This document shows positions 60,650 to 64,000 of a stretch of 64,000 nt of DNA, piece after piece (position 1 is the stretch's first letter; the number at the start of each line of letters is the position of its first letter). This DNA is from Pyrus communis (taxonomy: Eukaryota > Streptophyta > Magnoliopsida > Rosales > Rosaceae): positions 27,626,428 to 27,690,427 of the forward strand of contig NC_084803.1 in assembly GCF_963583255.1 (NCBI RefSeq), written 5' to 3'. The translations under genes were made by a program, and so were the position numbers. A model generated the notes under the pieces. It was not told the origin of the DNA, did not search any database, and was given only the letters and a program-made list of their open reading frames with translations.

Positions 60650-62896
60650 TGTGACAGCCCGTCCTGAATTATTTGTATCGATGGTGTGAAATGTCTATTT
60701 TACCCTTGAACGTTTGTGGTGCTGTGTGGTTTAAGTTTTGGATGTGGACAATATGTTAAGTCCCTAATATTTTGGAACAAATTAGGAACTTAGCTTTTTG
60801 TGGTTTTTGGTTGGTGACCAAGCTAGGCCACACACATACACACTCACACGTACCATACACACAAACGCTCAGACTGCTCTCTCTCTCTCCTATTTCTCGC
60901 GGATTTTCTGGCATTTCCATACAACCTGTACGGACAAACCTTCAACCAACCAGTTCAGGCACAGATCGAGGTTTTAAAGTTAACATTCAAACTCTAGTTT
61001 GCAAGCCTAGGAGTTGATCTATACCTTTGTTTGGACTTAAAACCTTCAAAAAACCTAGTTTCTCGCGAGCTCCGATTTGGATACTGTTCATGCAATCATG
61101 ATCGTGAAGTTTTTAGAAGTTTTTAAGCTTCTAGGGAGCTTTAGAACGTCTTCACGAAGGTCGGAGAAGAAAAACGAAATGTTTTGGATGTTAGGAAGTT
61201 GAGTTTGGCGAGTTCGAAATTTTGGCCAGATTATCGAGGGTTCTTCGGTGAGATCCCGGGGATTTCAAGGCTTGAAAGTGGTAAGTTTTGTTCTACTCAT
61301 TGAGAGCTTCATTTTGGTGAAAATTTCATGAATTTTGGTTGAAAATCGAGTGAGATATGAAGCTTTGAATATTTTTCCAGTTTTCGGCGACGCAGATGGT
61401 GGACGGCAACGGCTCCGGCGAGGATCATTGGAGAAGATGAAGAATATTCCGTCAACTCTGACAGAATATACTAACGGCGTCAGGTATATTTAACGGTATA
61501 TTTCATTTTGGACGGAATATTCCCTAACGCCGTTAGGGTTTCCGTACGTGTGCCAGGCACGTACCTGTGCGTGGCGGCATGTGGGTGGTCGGAAAATTTT
61601 TCTAAAAATATGGGGATGTTTGTGGTGTTGAGTATATCACGTTGGTATATTCAAACACCCCATTTGAGCAATGTATGAGAAGTTATTAGCTAGTTTTATG
61701 TATGTGCTTGAAATTAACGTTTATATAGTTGTTTGGCATATAGGTGAGACCTATCCTGAGGTTGAGCGCAGTCAATCGAGGCTTGGGGGCTATGACCCTT
61801 CCATATACCAGTGAGTGGACTTTTGACTTTCCATATATACCTATGTACTTGAGATTTTTCCCAAAAAATCGATTTGAATGAAATTATGTTGAAATGCCAT
61901 GCCTATTGATTTATGTTTAGACTATAAATTTGTATGATATGTGCATATTGTGATTTGACTCGGTGGACGCTCAGGTAAGTACTTGGTGAGTTGTAGACTG
62001 TTTATGTGAATTGATGATTATGTGAGATGTATTGAGAGCTCATAAACCTGCACCCTGGTGTTAGTGCTCCCGCCTAGAGTTAGGGCATAGTCCTTCACGT
62101 GATGCTCACTTTCCGCATCATACGCTCACCTTGGATCCAAGTTAGGTGCACATTCCTGTCGCACAGACCACTATAGGTGGTTCTAACTCATAGGTGACCC
62201 GCGATTATTCGCACAGTCTTCATGTGATCGTAGCACTTGAGCGTATTTATTTACATCCAGTCCTGTCATACAGACCACTTTAGGTGATTCTGACTCGTGT
62301 GCAAGTATATTTGTTGAGATGTAGATTTGAGCCGTATAGGTCATGTTAGGTGACTCCGGCTGTCATATCATTTTACATTGATTTATATCACCTGGCTTAC
62401 ATGTTTAATGCTGAGATATTTAACATGGCATATATGTGGATTTTGCTAATTCGAGAATGGTTTCGATATATGTATGTATTCTATTTTCTGGGAAATTATA
62501 CAGGTTTTACGCCCAGGGGTTAGAACTTTTGAGAAATGAAGTGATTTTGAAAAGCTTTGTTTTTGCCCACTCACACTTTTTGTTTTGCGCCCCTCCAGGT
62601 TCTAGTTAGGAGTGCTTTTTGGTGGCTTGCGAGGAATCCACGGTAGCTCTGACAGATTATCACCATTGTATGGTTACCCTTGTGTGTTGTATAATTAGTT
62701 TTCGTCCCTTAGGCTACTTATTTTCTGATTGTGAATTCATACTTATTTCGTCTTGCCCCTTATCTTTTAGTGCTCTAGTTAGTTTAGTTTTTATTTATTC
62801 ACATTTCTTATGTTATTATTGCTTCCACATTGTGCACATGGCTACGTTACCCTTACGTGATGGCCAGCACGCCTTAATTTTGGTCGGGGTGTGCTA
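60650..62896 (+). mobile_element. 5' LTR of a Ty3/gypsy element (about 2.25 kb)
   Basis: It starts TGTGACAGCCCGTCCTGAAT and ends 'ggtcggggtgtgcta', the style of long LTRs of Tekay/Del-type chromoviruses; the usual ...CA end appears mutated to ...TA. Internal imperfect repeats occur at 62160-62360: 'cagaccactataggtggttc', 'cagaccactttaggtgattc', 'taggtcatgttaggtgactc'. A microsatellite-like CA-rich stretch lies at 60829-60866. The 3' LTR lies beyond the window, so the target duplication cannot be checked. Confidence 0.75.
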
Positions 62897-62899
62897 GTT

Positions 62900-62912
62900 T
62901 GGTATCAGAGCC
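62900..62912 (+). other. Primer-binding site (tRNA-Met type)
   Basis: 'tggtatcagagcc' directly follows the LTR end by three bases, matching the common initiator-Met tRNA primer site of plant LTR retrotransposons. Confidence 0.85.
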
Positions 62913-62976
62913 TAAGTTTGGCAGTCTTGCATATTTGGTGAATATTCTAATTATTCTGGTGTCTTCTGTCAAAACT

Positions 62977-64000
62977 ATGCTGCCTCGTAGAGAGCCACAC
63001 CGTTCAGCTGAGCCTAGTTTCCCCGATATAGCTCAGTTGGGGGAAGCTATAGCTCATGCCATTCAGTCTTCGCTTCGCCCTCCTCAGAGGACTCCCTTGG
63101 AGACTATGTATAACTTAAAGTTGGATAAGTTTAAGGGTCATGAAGGACATGAAGGGGCAGAGCGGTGGCTCGAGCATCTTGAAAAAACTTTCCGAGTGGT
63201 ACAAAGTCAAGGGAATCTTCCTCATGAAAAGTGGGTCGAGACGACTACATGGTTCTTAGGTCAAGAACCAGCATCCTAGTGGGAACATGAGGTTTATCAT
63301 TTGACCCCAGAGGAAATTGCTGATTGGGAAGTGTTTAAACGGTTGTTTCAGAAAAAGGTTTATTCCTCCTGAGTATATTGATCACAAGAAGCAAGAATTT
63401 ACTTAATTGAAACAGGGGAAGATGACGGCGAATGAGTATTACAGGAGATTCACTGACTTGTCTCGTTATCATCTGGATGTTGTTGATAATTCAGTTGAGA
63501 TGCTTCGTCGTTTCAGATTGGGTACTAAGAAGAACAGGCGTTCTATAGCGATCACTACCCCTTGTGCTTCTTACCAGGAGTTCTATGAGATTTTGTTGAG
63601 GATTGAGGATTCAGAGAATATGCCTAGTGATAGTGAGGAAGAAGAAAAGATGACAATCAGAAGAAAGATGATAAGGGTAAAGGTCAAACATCTCAAAGAC
63701 CTCGCAAGACTCAGAGCTTTAAGCGAAGTGGAGCTAGTTCCAGTTCTTCCGGTGGGGGTTTTAGTGCCATTGGTCAAGGAAGAGGTGGTAGATTTTTTTG
63801 GGGGTCCTAGATTCCAGAAACAGGGGGATGCTAGTAGAGGAAGGGATCCGTTGTGCCGCAGATGTAACAATAGGCATTTTATAGAGTGTAGGCGGGGTAG
63901 CAGTGGATGTTTTACATGTGGACAGATGGGACATAGAGCTGTAAGTTGTCCTCAGAATCAGCAGAGGCCCTAGCAGCCTTCCTTGCCACCACCAGCGCTG
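62977..64000 (+). pseudogene. Ty3/gypsy gag, broken, running off the window
   Basis: The frame opens at 62977 (MLPRREPHRSAEPSFPD). A gag domain is recognisable ('YNLKLDKFKGHEG', 'AERWLEHLEKTFRV', then 'EYYRRFTDLSRYHLDVV'), followed by a basic/Ser-rich linker and a CCHC zinc knuckle (CFTCGQMGHRAVSC, about 63908-63949). Breaks: a TAG at 63277-63279, a one-base frame shift in the A-run near 63352-63356, a TAA near 63403, further frame drift in 63640-63800, and a TAG at 63971-63973. The protease and polymerase should follow beyond 64000. Nucleocapsid function is known for the family; this copy cannot make an intact Gag. Confidence 0.85.

Overview
This is plant nuclear DNA from a eudicot. The bulk is AT-rich intergenic sequence packed with degenerate transposons. 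The genes carry many GT-AG introns and encode plant-specific families (cellulose synthase, LIKE-COV, plant-type ALBA). The Cassandra elements, the short-element families and the repeat style resemble the apple/pear/cherry family (Rosaceae); that placement is an inference from memory of those repeats, not a database match.

Four host genes can be read end to end, with every exon junction keeping frame. (1) A LIKE-COV (DUF502) membrane protein, + strand, 5554-12566, 7 exons, 257 aa. (2) An RBM39/CC1-like splicing factor, + strand, 17396-24862, 13 exons, 602 aa, with an RS-type N-terminus, two RRMs and a C-terminal UHM. (3) An ALBA-domain RGG-repeat nucleic-acid-binding protein, + strand, 38879-42792, 8 exons, about 250 aa. 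(4) A CESA6-clade cellulose synthase catalytic subunit, - strand, 52242-58618, 14 exons, 1105 aa. They are independent genes, not an operon. LIKE-COV (vascular patterning) and CESA (primary wall) are both growth-related membrane proteins; RBM39 and ALBA act on RNA.

Layout: 1-5.4 kb holds a Ty1/copia remnant, an LTR-like block and MITE debris. 5.5-13 kb is LIKE-COV. 13-17 kb holds a tRNA-derived SINE, a long-hairpin MITE, an intact-structured Cassandra TRIM, a minisatellite and a dead PIF/Harbinger transposase. 17.3-24.9 kb is RBM39. 25-38.5 kb is a gene desert with a dead Ty3/gypsy pol fragment, a large direct duplication, hairpin MITEs and two LTR-like blocks. 38.6-43 kb is ALBA. 43.2-50.3 kb is a MULE with matching terminal repeats and a dead transposase, itself invaded by a second Cassandra and by an LTR-like repeat. 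52-59 kb is CESA. 60.6-64 kb is the 5' LTR and broken gag of a Ty3/gypsy element that runs off the window.

No unknown defence, CRISPR or biosynthetic system is visible. The strongest unusual signals are the two Cassandra elements with 5S-rRNA-derived promoters and perfect 5-bp target duplications, the nested MULE, and several near-perfect hairpin elements.
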